Shown: positions 16,392 to 24,376 of the stretch, one piece after another
How positions within the stretch are numbered: the first letter of the stretch is position 1
Layout of the letters: every line of letters starts with the position of its first letter
Source: Clostridia bacterium
GTDB taxonomy: Bacteria > Bacillota > Clostridia > Oscillospirales > Acutalibacteraceae
NCBI GenBank assembly: GCA_017548045.1
Contig: JAFYNR010000033.1
Span: 1 to 64,000, forward strand
Reading direction: 5' to 3'
Length of the DNA: 64,000 nt
Program-made: the position numbers and the translations under genes
The notes under the pieces: generated by a model
The model's database searches: none
Seen by the model: the letters and a program-made list of their open reading frames with translations, nothing else
Told to the model about the DNA's origin: nothing

Positions 16392-17275
16392 TTCAGATTA
16401 ACCTTTTTATGCATAATGTAAGAGGTAAGGAAGAACATTCCCACATCAAGAAGAATAAACACAAAAATGGGAGTAATCTTCATACCTGCATACTGGCTTG
16501 TGACGATGTATCCGCTTTCAAGCAAGCCGAAGCTGAGCGTGTAATCGTCATTGAAAATCATAACGAAGTTTACAACATCCGACATCTTGAATGCAACTGC
16601 AATAAACACCAATGCGGTAGCAATGAAAATAGGAATTGATGCAAGAAGGGAATGCTTCTGAAGAATTCTTACGTGGGAAAGTGTGATTGCAAAATAAATG
16701 ATGGATACGAAGCTGAGAATCATAACGAAAAACAGCACCGTAACATAAACCGCATAGGCAATAAGCTGAGTCATCGAGGGGAAGTCACCCAAAAGACCCA
16801 TAAGGCTTTCAACAAAGGATATTTTTTCTTCACCGATAACAACGTCAGCCGTGTAGTTAAGCAGGAAGCCGCCCGTAAACATAAACACGATATAACTGAG
16901 AACAAGCCATCCGCCGTAGACAATAACCTTTGAGCCGAGAAGCTGATTGCTTGAAACAGGCAGCGTAAAGCTGAGATATCCCTGCGGCCCGAAAAGAGAC
17001 TTGAAGAAATCGTAAACAACAAAGAAGAAGGTTACGAAAATAAGCAGGAACGAAACGACAATGGTGATTGCGATGGTTGCGTTGTGAAGGCTTGAAACCT
17101 TTGAAAGCATTTCAGCACTGAGGAAATCTCCTTTCTGGAGAAAAACGCATATACCAAACAAACCGAGAAGAAGAACCAGCGCAATATAGAAAAGACTTAT
17201 GACTCTTGCACTTGCAAAAAAATCATTTTTGAGAAGCATAAGAAACTTGCTTTTGGGTTTAGAAACTCCAGTCAA
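16388..17275 (-). CDS. ABC-2-type transporter permease
   Basis: A 295-residue protein with six hydrophobic segments and a cytoplasmic N terminus (LLKNDFFASARVISLF), typical of ABC-2 permeases partnered with a separate ATPase. I start it at TTG 17275 because AAGGAGG lies nine bases upstream, inside the end of the ATPase gene; an ATG at 17239 has no site. The 17-base overlap implies coupled translation. Such pairs export peptides, antibiotics or lipids, or manage envelope stress. The cargo is unknown. Confidence 0.83.
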   Translation of the reverse strand: MTGVSKPKSKFLMLLKNDFFASARVISLFYIALVLLLGLFGICVFLQKGDFLSAEMLSKVSSLHNATIAITIVVSFLLIFVTFFFVVYDFFKSLFGPQGYLSFTLPVSSNQLLGSKVIVYGGWLVLSYIVFMFTGGFLLNYTADVVIGEEKISFVESLMGLLGDFPSMTQLIAYAVYVTVLFFVMILSFVSIIYFAITLSHVRILQKHSLLASIPIFIATALVFIAVAFKMSDVVNFVMIFNDDYTLSFGLLESGYIVTSQYAGMKITPIFVFILLDVGMFFLTSYIMHKKVNLK

Positions 17276-17966
17276 CGCTGAACACCTCCTTGAACACGTC
17301 ATTAATGGATTTGCCGCTTCCTGTGATGTTGGCAACGGTATCCTGCATAAGCACGGTGCCTCTGCCGATCATAAGAATCGAATCGAATATTTCTTCAACA
17401 TCCTGAATAAGGTGGGTTGACATAAGAATCGTTGAGCCTTCAGGTCTGTTTTTGAGAATGGTTGTGAGAATGAAATCTCTTGCCGCAGGGTCAACGCCGC
17501 CCATAGGCTCGTCAAGAATGTAAAGCTTTGCGTTACGGCACATTACGAGTATAAGCTGCAACTTTTCCTGCATACCCTTTGACATTGTTTTTGCCTTCTG
17601 CTTATGAGGAAGCTGAAAAACATCGAGCATATGCATTGCCTTCGCCTTATCGAAATCGTCATAGAAATCCGCAATGTAGTTAACGGCATCGTCAGCCGTC
17701 ATCCAGCTTGCAAGATATGTTTTTTCAGGCAGAAACGCAACCTGAGCCTTACTGATTTTGCCGGGCTTATTGCCATTGATAAGCACTTCACCCGTGTAAT
17801 CGTTGATAAGACCTGTAAGTATTTTAATGAGCGAAGTTTTACCGCTGCCGTTAGGACCCAGCAGACCGATAATCTGACCTGCCTCAAAGCCGAAGGAAAC
17901 GTTTGAAAGTACCTTCTGACTGCCGTAAGACTTGCTGAGATTTTTTACGGAAATTATTTCAGACAT
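17259..17966 (-). CDS. ABC transporter ATP-binding protein
   Basis: A 235-residue ATPase with Walker A GPNGSGKTS (near residue 40), a degenerate signature MSKGMQEKL in place of LSGGQ, and Walker B LYILDEPMGGVD. The signature form is the one seen in YtrB-like exporters. It powers the permease encoded immediately downstream. GGGAGG precedes the ATG at 17966; sequence further upstream in frame is not family-like. First gene of the series that runs to leuS. Confidence 0.9.
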   Translation of the reverse strand: MSEIISVKNLSKSYGSQKVLSNVSFGFEAGQIIGLLGPNGSGKTSLIKILTGLINDYTGEVLINGNKPGKISKAQVAFLPEKTYLASWMTADDAVNYIADFYDDFDKAKAMHMLDVFQLPHKQKAKTMSKGMQEKLQLILVMCRNAKLYILDEPMGGVDPAARDFILTTILKNRPEGSTILMSTHLIQDVEEIFDSILMIGRGTVLMQDTVANITGSGKSINDVFKEVFSVDWSF

Positions 17967-18154
17967 TTTATCCTCCCGATAACGGATTTCAGCCAACACC
18001 ACGCTAAAATCCATAATTAGGTTTATTATAACACCTTTATATATAAAATAAAAGACTATTTTTACTATTTTTTAGTTATAAATTAAACAAATTGTAAACT
18101 GACGTATGAAAACACCCGTGTTAAACCTTCATTTCATAATTTTTCAAAAAAGTA

Positions 18155-18183
18155 TTGACAGAAGCAAAATGTTGTGATAATAT
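18155..18183 (+). promoter_or_regulatory. Promoter of the tRNA-Ser pair
   Basis: TTGACA and TAATAT are separated by 17 bases and end 15 bases before the first tRNA. Confidence 0.75.
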
Positions 18184-18198
18184 ATTAAAGCATTTTAC

Positions 18199-18289
<91 letters not shown>

Positions 18290-18328
18290 CTTAAAATTTA
18301 ATTCCTTTTATATATAAGTTACTGATTT

Positions 18329-18419
18329 GGAGAAGTACTCAAGTTGGTGACGAGGCGCCCCTGCTAAGGGCGTAGGTCGGGAAACCGGCGCGGGAGTTCG
18401 AGTCTCCCCTTCTCCGCCA
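18329..18419 (+). tRNA. tRNA-Ser (GCU)
   Basis: A class II tRNA with acceptor GGAGAAG/CTTCTCC, anticodon loop CTGCTAA (GCU), a long variable arm and encoded CCA. It lies 39 bases after the first tRNA-Ser on the same likely transcript. Confidence 0.97.
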
Positions 18420-18421
18420 CG

Positions 18422-18450
18422 AACAGAACTGATGCATCGCATTGGTTCTG
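18422..18450 (+). terminator. Terminator of the tRNA-Ser unit
   Basis: AACAGAAC pairs with GTTCTGTT, with further partial pairing inside, followed by TTTTTTT. Confidence 0.85.
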
Positions 18451-18469
18451 TTTTTTTATTTATGCAAAA

Positions 18470-18493
18470 ACGGACAGCTTTGGTGCTGTCCGT
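18470..18493 (-). terminator. Terminator of the acyltransferase gene
   Basis: ACGGACAGC pairs with GCTGTCCGT. The T-run follows on the minus strand, and the hairpin sits directly after the stop codon. Confidence 0.85.
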
Positions 18494-18497
18494 TTTG

Positions 18498-19568
18498 TTA
18501 CATTATATACTTGTTTACGAGAGGAATCTTGCTCAGCAGCCATACCACCGCAAAACTTATTACAAACACAAGCACCGTGTTGCAGAATACGGATAAAACC
18601 GGATTATAGAGCAAGGTTGTGAATCCCCATTCCTTGAATGCAATATTCACAAAATCGTGGAAAAGGTACATTCCGAAGCTCAGTGCCGAAAGCTTTGATA
18701 TTACCTTTATATATTTTTCGCTGTGATTTATCTTTGAAACTCCGTATTTGAATGCCACAAACACCGCTACGGATTCAGCCCATACATTAGGCATAAAATT
18801 CTGATAAAGAACAGTTGTCGCACTGCCCTTGTTCAGCGACCATATTGATGTGCCGATTACGGTTGTCAATACACCCACTGCACCAAAAATGTAGATAAGC
18901 CGCCTGATTTTCACGGTAAGCTCCGTGCTGTTAAGATAGTAACCAAGCACAAAATACCCCGAATAACCCACAACAATATTCATACCCATATCGTTGGTTA
19001 TTTCCGTAACCGTGGGAGCAATAGGCTTTATGGCTTTGAGAAGCTTAATAACAGAGGTAAATATAACTGCAAGAATAATAAAATATTCCGTCGTTTTCTT
19101 ATCTGCGGTAATTTTCCTTAAAATCGGGGTTGCAAGGTACAATGAAAAAATCGCAAACAAATACCAGAGATGATATCTTCCGCAGATGAATTCCTTGAAC
19201 CACACTCCGAAGGTATAACTGTCTTTATTCGGACTGATGAAATAAAGCACCAGCGAATAGCAGAACGACCAGAAGAAAAACGCTGCCGCAATTCTTGAAA
19301 TATTCTTTCTGAAAAGCTTTTTTACCGTCAATTCTCTTGAATTGTCAAGAAAAAAGCTGCCCGATATCATTACAAATACAGGTACGCAAAACCTGACAAG
19401 CCCGTCATATACGTTAAAAACCTGCCACTCGAAGGTGTCAACCGACACCTTGTTCCAGCAGCTTGCCGCAACGTGAAGCACCATCATACAGAATATGCTG
19501 AAAATTCTCAGCTCATCTATCCACAGTATTCTTCGTGTTGCAGGTTTATTTTTCAACTCGGTTTTCAT
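18498..19568 (-). CDS. Acyltransferase 3 family membrane protein
   Basis: A 356-residue protein with about ten membrane segments. The opening WIDELRIFSIFCMMVLHVAA carries the H of the acyltransferase-3 family, and RFCVPVFVMISG and the GRYHLWYLFAIF region match it too. Such proteins O-acylate surface sugars or lipids. The ATG at 19568 has GGAGAG five bases upstream and overlaps the lipid-kinase gene by 23 bases, so translation is probably coupled. The substrate is unknown; a cell-surface glycan or glycolipid is likely. Confidence 0.85.
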   Translation of the reverse strand: MKTELKNKPATRRILWIDELRIFSIFCMMVLHVAASCWNKVSVDTFEWQVFNVYDGLVRFCVPVFVMISGSFFLDNSRELTVKKLFRKNISRIAAAFFFWSFCYSLVLYFISPNKDSYTFGVWFKEFICGRYHLWYLFAIFSLYLATPILRKITADKKTTEYFIILAVIFTSVIKLLKAIKPIAPTVTEITNDMGMNIVVGYSGYFVLGYYLNSTELTVKIRRLIYIFGAVGVLTTVIGTSIWSLNKGSATTVLYQNFMPNVWAESVAVFVAFKYGVSKINHSEKYIKVISKLSALSFGMYLFHDFVNIAFKEWGFTTLLYNPVLSVFCNTVLVFVISFAVVWLLSKIPLVNKYIM

Positions 19569-20487
19569 CGGCACTCTCCATTTCGTGAAGCAGAGGAGGT
19601 CTGTACATATTGAATGCGTGCTTGCAGATGTCAAGCGTTACCTTGCTTACATCGCCTGCAAATTCGCCGTCGATTGTCCAGGGGATTTTTGAACCGTCAA
19701 GTGTTTCAATCTCGATATGTGTACCCTGAACAAAGCGAAGGCTTCTGTGCTCAAATTTCTTTTTAAGAACACACTCAGCAAGCTCTGCCCAGCCTTTTAC
19801 CGTGCCGGGATTCTCTGCAAAAAGAACCTCAAACTTACCGTCGTTAAGGCAAACAACATCCTCACTCAGATGAATGATTTTGCCCACTGTATACGAATTT
19901 GAAATCGAACCGAAAATAAAATTACCTTCGTAAACGGTGCCGTCAACAACACAGCGCATAGGCACGGGCTTTATATCCTTCACTTCCTTGGCAGCCTCAT
20001 AGAAATATGCTGTTCTGCCGATTCTGTTTTTAAGCTTCTGAGACGTTGCGTATGAGCATTTCGTGAACGCACCGAAGGATGCAACGTATGTAAAATATCT
20101 GCCGTTGAACATACCCAGATCGCTGGGTCTTGAGGATTCCTTCATAATAAGCTGAGCCGCTTTTTTGCCGTCTGACGGCAGACCGAGGGTATTGGCAAGG
20201 TCATTTGTCGTGCCTGCGGGAACAAAACCGATCTGAGGCTTATTCTCAAGAGTCATAATACCGTTCATCATTTCGCAGAAGGTACCGTCACCGCCTCTGC
20301 ATACCACAAGGTCATAATCCTTGCCGTATTTTTTCGCGTATTCGGTTGCATCGCCCGATTTTGTTGTATTCATAACCGTTACGCCGTATCCGTGAGCACT
20401 GAAAACCTCCAACGCTTCGGAAATTTCGTCGTTACGCTTGTTTCGACCCGAACGTGGGTTGATAATCATAAGAAGCTTCTTTTCCAT
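19546..20487 (-). CDS. Diacylglycerol kinase-like lipid kinase
   Basis: A 313-residue protein of the YegS/BmrU/DgkB family. INPRSGR near the N terminus, the nucleotide loop CRGGDGTF (near residue 65) and PAGTTNDLAN (near residue 92) are intact. It would phosphorylate diacylglycerol or a related lipid at the membrane surface. It is the first gene of a two-gene unit with the acyltransferase, suggesting lipid or envelope metabolism. The Shine-Dalgarno sequence is weak (CAGGTG). Confidence 0.88.
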   Translation of the reverse strand: MEKKLLMIINPRSGRNKRNDEISEALEVFSAHGYGVTVMNTTKSGDATEYAKKYGKDYDLVVCRGGDGTFCEMMNGIMTLENKPQIGFVPAGTTNDLANTLGLPSDGKKAAQLIMKESSRPSDLGMFNGRYFTYVASFGAFTKCSYATSQKLKNRIGRTAYFYEAAKEVKDIKPVPMRCVVDGTVYEGNFIFGSISNSYTVGKIIHLSEDVVCLNDGKFEVLFAENPGTVKGWAELAECVLKKKFEHRSLRFVQGTHIEIETLDGSKIPWTIDGEFAGDVSKVTLDICKHAFNMYRPPLLHEMESADENRVEK

Positions 20488-20633
20488 TACGCACCTGCAC
20501 TTTACCGCAATTTTTCGTTTTTGTAATTATATCACCTAATTATTCCTTTATCAAGACGGCAATTTTTTTTGGTTTGATTTCAACAAAGAAGTTAAAAACT
20601 TTATCAAAAAGTGCACTGTTTTAACGGATTTTA

Positions 20634-20662
20634 TTGACACGCACATTAAAAAGATATATAAT
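20634..20662 (+). promoter_or_regulatory. tRNA-Ala promoter
   Basis: TTGACA and TATAAT are separated by 17 bases and end 12 bases before the tRNA. Confidence 0.85.
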
Positions 20663-20674
20663 TCTTGTGCAAAC

Positions 20675-20750
20675 GGGCCTGTAGCTCAGTTGGGAGAGTG
20701 CTACATTCGCATTGTAGAAGTCGTGGGTTCGACTCCCATCAGGTCCACCA
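20675..20750 (+). tRNA. tRNA-Ala (CGC)
   Basis: A 76-base cloverleaf: acceptor GGGCCTG/CAGGTCC with a G3-U70 pair, the alanine identity element. The anticodon stem CTACA/TGTAG encloses TTCGCAT (anticodon CGC). The T arm is GTGGGTTCGACTCCCAT and CCA is encoded. Its last 22 bases are duplicated downstream. Confidence 0.95.
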
Positions 20751-20790
20751 AGAAAAGGTTTGCACCGTCAGGTGTGAACCTTTTGTTTTT
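20729..20790 (+). repeat. Direct repeat copy 1: tRNA-Ala 3' end plus terminator
   Basis: 62 bases covering the last 22 bases of tRNA-Ala (from TCGACTCCC), CCA and the terminator hairpin. They recur at 20880-20941 with one difference (T versus C in the T-run). The period is 151 bases. Confidence 0.95.
20753..20784 (+). terminator. tRNA-Ala terminator
   Basis: AAAAGGTTTGCACC pairs with GGTGTGAACCTTTT (two G-T or mismatched positions) around GTCA, followed by TTTTGTTTTT. Confidence 0.85.
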
Positions 20791-20879
20791 CAGATGGGAG
20801 GCGAAGGACGAGCGGCACAGAGCAACAGTCCGGTGGACTGTTGTGACCGCGAGCGACCAAGCCGACGCAGCGGCGCGAA
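20791..20879. other. GC-rich 89-base spacer between the tRNA repeats
   Basis: More GC-rich than its surroundings. It holds a perfect hairpin, AACAGTCC-GGT-GGACTGTT (20824-20842), and starts with GATGGGAG, the complement of CTCCCATC inside both repeat copies. No coding frame is credible. The layout suggests an inserted short element rather than simple slippage. Confidence 0.7.
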
Positions 20880-20941
20880 TCGACTCCCATCAGGTCCACC
20901 AAGAAAAGGTTTGCACCGTCAGGTGTGAACCTTTCGTTTTT
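20880..20941 (+). repeat. Direct repeat copy 2: orphan tRNA 3' end plus terminator
   Basis: The second copy of the 62-base unit. It has no tRNA 5' half in front, so it is not a tRNA gene. It resembles the attachment-site duplication left when an element inserts at a tRNA 3' end, although only 89 bases separate the copies. Confidence 0.95.
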
Positions 20942-20975
20942 ATTGCTTATGCATACCGTTTTACACACATCAAAA

Positions 20976-21002
20976 AGAACCTCCGGCTAAGCCGAAGGTT
21001 CT
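20976..21002 (-). terminator. Terminator of the inositol-monophosphatase gene
   Basis: AGAACCT-CGGC pairs with GCCG-AGGTTCT around TAA. The minus strand continues TTTTTG. Confidence 0.8.
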
Positions 21003-21006
21003 GATT

Positions 21007-21777
21007 TTATTTCTGCGAATATTTATCAATGGTTTCCATAAGGAAGGCGTATGCCTTGGGTGTGCCGCACACATAGCTTGACTGGTGCTCATACTGGGTG
21101 GGATTGCCGTCCCAATCCGAGCTGATTGCTCCGCATTCTTCAAGCATAAGCGTAGCCGCGGCATAATCCCAGGGCTTGATGTTACGTTCAAAATAGCCGT
21201 TGATTTTTCCCGCCGCAACGTATGCTATGGCAAGCGCGGATGAACAAATTCGTCTGATATCAAGGCAGTTTCTGAACACTTCCCTGCCCAATGTAAAGCT
21301 TTCATCGGTAAACTGTTTTTTTGTGGAGCCTGCACCGAATTCGATAAGACAATTCTGAAGCTCACGGTCTTCGGCTTTTTTCAGCTTTTCGCCGTTATAG
21401 TAAACTCCTTCACCTCGTTTGCAGGTGAAAAGATCGCCGTTATAAGGGTTGAAAATAACGCCGAATTCAACCTCCTTGCCGTTAAAATAAGCAAGGGATA
21501 CAGAGCTCATATTGTAGCCGTAAACAAGATTTGTAGTGCCGTCAATGGGGTCAAGAATCCACCTTTTTTCAGCAATTTCGCCTTCTTCCTCCTCGCTCAT
21601 AAAACCGATTTCGGGAGTCAGCTCGTTTAATTTTTCCTTTATAAAATTGCTGATTTTCAGGTCAACAGCCGTAACGTAGTCGGCCGCACCCTTCATATTA
21701 ATATCTGAGCGCAAAGAGTCGTCAAACACAAACTGCGCCGCCTCTTTAACCAAATCCGTAATTACCTGATAATTCAT
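21007..21777 (-). CDS. Inositol monophosphatase family protein
   Basis: A 256-residue protein with the metal site SEEEEGE (about 61-67), DPIDGTTNL (76-84) and WDYAAATLMLEE (near 203), so all Mg-binding residues are present. The family dephosphorylates inositol-1-phosphate, NADP-related or sugar phosphates (SuhB-like). AGGAGG overlaps the end of the DUF4062 gene, and only 12 bases separate the two, so they share a transcript. Substrate undetermined. Confidence 0.9.
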   Translation of the reverse strand: MNYQVITDLVKEAAQFVFDDSLRSDINMKGAADYVTAVDLKISNFIKEKLNELTPEIGFMSEEEEGEIAEKRWILDPIDGTTNLVYGYNMSSVSLAYFNGKEVEFGVIFNPYNGDLFTCKRGEGVYYNGEKLKKAEDRELQNCLIEFGAGSTKKQFTDESFTLGREVFRNCLDIRRICSSALAIAYVAAGKINGYFERNIKPWDYAAATLMLEECGAISSDWDGNPTQYEHQSSYVCGTPKAYAFLMETIDKYSQK

Positions 21778-21789
21778 AACCGGGGCCTC

Positions 21790-22821
21790 CTACCTTCTTT
21801 CTATTACGTCTGATCGAATGTCAAGCAAAAATTCATCACGGTCACTAATATTGCGGAAAACAAAAATTCTTCCGAATTTCGGCGACGGTGCTTCATCGTG
21901 GAATTCACCTTCAAGACAGTCCGTCTGCGAACCGAAAACATCAAAGGTAAAATCATGAATACCTCTTGTGGTACCCTTGTTGACTTCGTGAGAGTTAAAA
22001 GAACCGTTGAACATACGCTTTGCATTAAAAATTCCGAAAATTTCTCCGTTGTCCTGAAGGGTATATTCTCCGACAAACTTCGAGTATTTCAGCTTGTTTT
22101 CGGAGAAAGCTCCTTTTTGAGTGTCGTAATACATAATATTGTAATTCAGGCCTTCCATATGAAGCGACTTGTATTCATTGGGAGAAAAATCCTGCTCAAT
22201 TTTTATGGTGCCTACACGTATGTACGTTTCGTCATCTTCGCTCAGATGAACGTGATACCAACTGCCGCCCAGGTCATAAGCTCTGTGCTCATCACGCCAT
22301 TTTTCAAGCTGTTCGGCGGTCATCTGTGTGTTTTCAATTCTTGTCCATCCGATACATTTTGCGAAATTGTGGGTATTAAAAAACTGACCTATAATTGTTT
22401 TGATGGGAAATTCGTCAGATACATTGCGTGCACCGAAGGATATTTTCTTGCTGAATTCTATCTGACGTTTCTCATCATCCGAAAGAAGATTTTCATCCTT
22501 TCCGAGATTTTCAACAAGCTCTTTGCAACGTATAACAACTGCAGGCTTGCCTTTTTCTATGGCATATTCATATTCACGCTCGGTCCACGATATTCCTTTT
22601 TCGTCACACGAGCCGTAACACTTACCCATAAGCATTATAAAGAAATCCGATTCGTCGATAAGCTCCTGAATATCAGAAAACTCGCCGTTGGTGGAAACGG
22701 TAAAATGCTCCATTCCGATGGGAAGAATACGAAAATCCAGCAATGAATCAATAACCATATTCCGTTCATTGCGAAGAGATTCAAACGCAGAAGAGATAAA
22801 CGCGGTGTATATCTTGTTCAT
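21790..22821 (-). CDS. DUF4062 (TIR-like) protein with a C-terminal beta-rich domain
   Basis: A 343-residue protein. Residues 1-110 match the DUF4062 pattern: YTAFISSAFESLRNERN, then LPIGMEHF, then SDFFIMLMGKCYGS and EYEYAIEKGKP. This domain has a TIR-like Rossmann fold and occurs in NLR-type and WD-repeat signalling proteins. From about residue 185 the protein is predicted beta-rich (GGSWYHVHLSEDDE, then VGTIKIEQDF), perhaps a small barrel acting as a ligand sensor. No signal peptide. A strong AGGAGG precedes the ATG. It is first in a two-gene unit with the inositol-monophosphatase gene. A defence or nucleotide-signalling role is possible; there is no direct evidence. Confidence 0.72.
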   Translation of the reverse strand: MNKIYTAFISSAFESLRNERNMVIDSLLDFRILPIGMEHFTVSTNGEFSDIQELIDESDFFIMLMGKCYGSCDEKGISWTEREYEYAIEKGKPAVVIRCKELVENLGKDENLLSDDEKRQIEFSKKISFGARNVSDEFPIKTIIGQFFNTHNFAKCIGWTRIENTQMTAEQLEKWRDEHRAYDLGGSWYHVHLSEDDETYIRVGTIKIEQDFSPNEYKSLHMEGLNYNIMYYDTQKGAFSENKLKYSKFVGEYTLQDNGEIFGIFNAKRMFNGSFNSHEVNKGTTRGIHDFTFDVFGSQTDCLEGEFHDEAPSPKFGRIFVFRNISDRDEFLLDIRSDVIERR

Positions 22822-22937
22822 TGACAGTCCTCCTGTAAATTCACATAGAAAACATCTGCTTTTATAATATAAAAAAACTTAAATTATGTCAACATAATAT
22901 TCGGTCAGCCAACACTTTTTAGCCGGATACGACAAAA

Positions 22938-22960
22938 GCCGCAGGCTTTGAACCTACGGC
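22938..22960 (-). terminator. Terminator of the dehydrogenase/symporter operon
   Basis: GCCGCAGG pairs with CCTACGGC (one mismatch). On the minus strand TTTT follows. It sits eight bases after the symporter stop. Confidence 0.8.
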
Positions 22961-22968
22961 TTATATTA

Positions 22969-24360
22969 TCAGGAATTACTGCTTACCGCATCAAGTACTT
23001 CACGCTTGAAATCGCCGTGAATCTTATATTTCTTTGAGAAGATAATCAGAGAAACAATCATCATAACGGGAGGCACAATGAACATAAGGAATGAAATTGC
23101 GCTCTTTGCGGCGGGAGTCTGCACTGCAGCTTCGCCGTTGTAGCCCGTCAGAGTAAACGATGCGTACATAATAACCGCCTGTATTGTGTATGCCATTTTC
23201 TGCAAAAAGCCCTTCATTGAGAAGGTGAGGCTCTGATTACGGTTGCCTGTTTTGTATTCGCCGTAGTCAACGCAGTCTGCAAGCATAACCGTCTGGTTAA
23301 CAAACATACTTCCGGTACCCAGAGATGTGAGAATATAGAAAACGCCCAGTGCGGTTACGCTGACACCTTCACCGAAGGCGTAACCCATAATTGCCATACC
23401 GATATAGCCTGCAGCCGCCATCGAAAGGGACATTTTATATATTGAACGGTTGTTCATAAACTTTGAGCATACGGGCACAACGAGAATAGCAAGCACGGAG
23501 CCTACCGTACCCATAAGATTGAACTTTGACTGCAGGGTAAGGTCGCCGAGCACCGACGTAAAATAATAGCTGCTGATGCCCGAGGTCATATAGAAGCCTG
23601 CGTTTGAAATCATTGCAAAAAGCATAAAAACAAGAAGCTGGTCATTGCTCTTTATAACGTTGATTGCCGCCTTGAACGAAAATTTTTCGTTGTTGACAAC
23701 AACACGTCTTTCTTTGGTTGAAAGCACGCTGATAAGAGCAAAGAAAATCAGACCTGCCGCCGTTATAAATGACCATTTGCCGAAGCCCTTGCTGAGTGTA
23801 TCCGAGGTCATTGAATCAAGCTTACTGCCTGCAACGCCGCCCAGTGCCGCAACGGCAATGGGTGTGAAAATGGAGATAATTCCCTGACCGAGACCCGAAA
23901 AGGCTCTTGCAATGGTGGAAACAAGGTTTCTGTCCTTTTCTTCGCTTGCAAAGGAGGGCACCATTGACCAGAAAGGAATATCCGCCAGAGTATTTGTCAT
24001 ACCCCAGAAAACGTAAAGCACTGCGGCATAGACGTAAAGACCGATTGAACCTGCACCGAAGCCGGGATTATTGAAAAGCAGGCAAAGCACAACGGCGTTG
24101 AGCATTGCACCTGTAAAAATCCAGGGGCGGTATTTGCCCATCTTTGTTTTGGTTTTGTCAACAATCATACCCATCATAGGGTCGTTAAAGCCATCCCAGA
24201 GTCTTGCAAGGGGCGTTATGATAAGCAGAAAAGCGGGCGAAATTCCCAAAGCATTGGTAAGGTAAATTGACAGATAGGAATAGAACATTCCGTAGCTCAG
24301 GTCAAGACCTATGGCACCTACGCCGTAGCCCAGCTTTTCTCTGAGTGAAACTTTATTCAT
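22969..24360 (-). CDS. GPH-family sugar:cation symporter
   Basis: A 463-residue protein with about twelve membrane segments. The N terminus REKLGYGVGAIGLDLSYG and the loop DGFNDPMMGMIVDKTKTKMGKYRPWI are hallmarks of the glycoside-pentoside-hexuronide:cation symporters (MelB, XynB-like). It would bring a glycoside or uronide into the cell. The start at 24360 has AGGTG upstream; longer in-frame starts overlap the preceding gene. It is the last gene of the five-gene operon, placed to supply its substrate. Family sure, substrate unknown. Confidence 0.9.
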   Translation of the reverse strand: MNKVSLREKLGYGVGAIGLDLSYGMFYSYLSIYLTNALGISPAFLLIITPLARLWDGFNDPMMGMIVDKTKTKMGKYRPWIFTGAMLNAVVLCLLFNNPGFGAGSIGLYVYAAVLYVFWGMTNTLADIPFWSMVPSFASEEKDRNLVSTIARAFSGLGQGIISIFTPIAVAALGGVAGSKLDSMTSDTLSKGFGKWSFITAAGLIFFALISVLSTKERRVVVNNEKFSFKAAINVIKSNDQLLVFMLFAMISNAGFYMTSGISSYYFTSVLGDLTLQSKFNLMGTVGSVLAILVVPVCSKFMNNRSIYKMSLSMAAAGYIGMAIMGYAFGEGVSVTALGVFYILTSLGTGSMFVNQTVMLADCVDYGEYKTGNRNQSLTFSMKGFLQKMAYTIQAVIMYASFTLTGYNGEAAVQTPAAKSAISFLMFIVPPVMMIVSLIIFSKKYKIHGDFKREVLDAVSSNS

Positions 24361-24376
24361 AAAATTCACCTGTAAA

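Noticed and set aside
20880-20901. Second tRNA-Ala gene
   Set aside because: Only the last 22 bases of the tRNA are present, with no acceptor 5' strand, D arm or anticodon arm.
21898-22746. Long open frame opposite the DUF4062 gene
   Set aside because: It lacks a ribosome binding site, has Cys/Phe-rich composition typical of antisense frames and no family pattern; the minus-strand gene explains the region.
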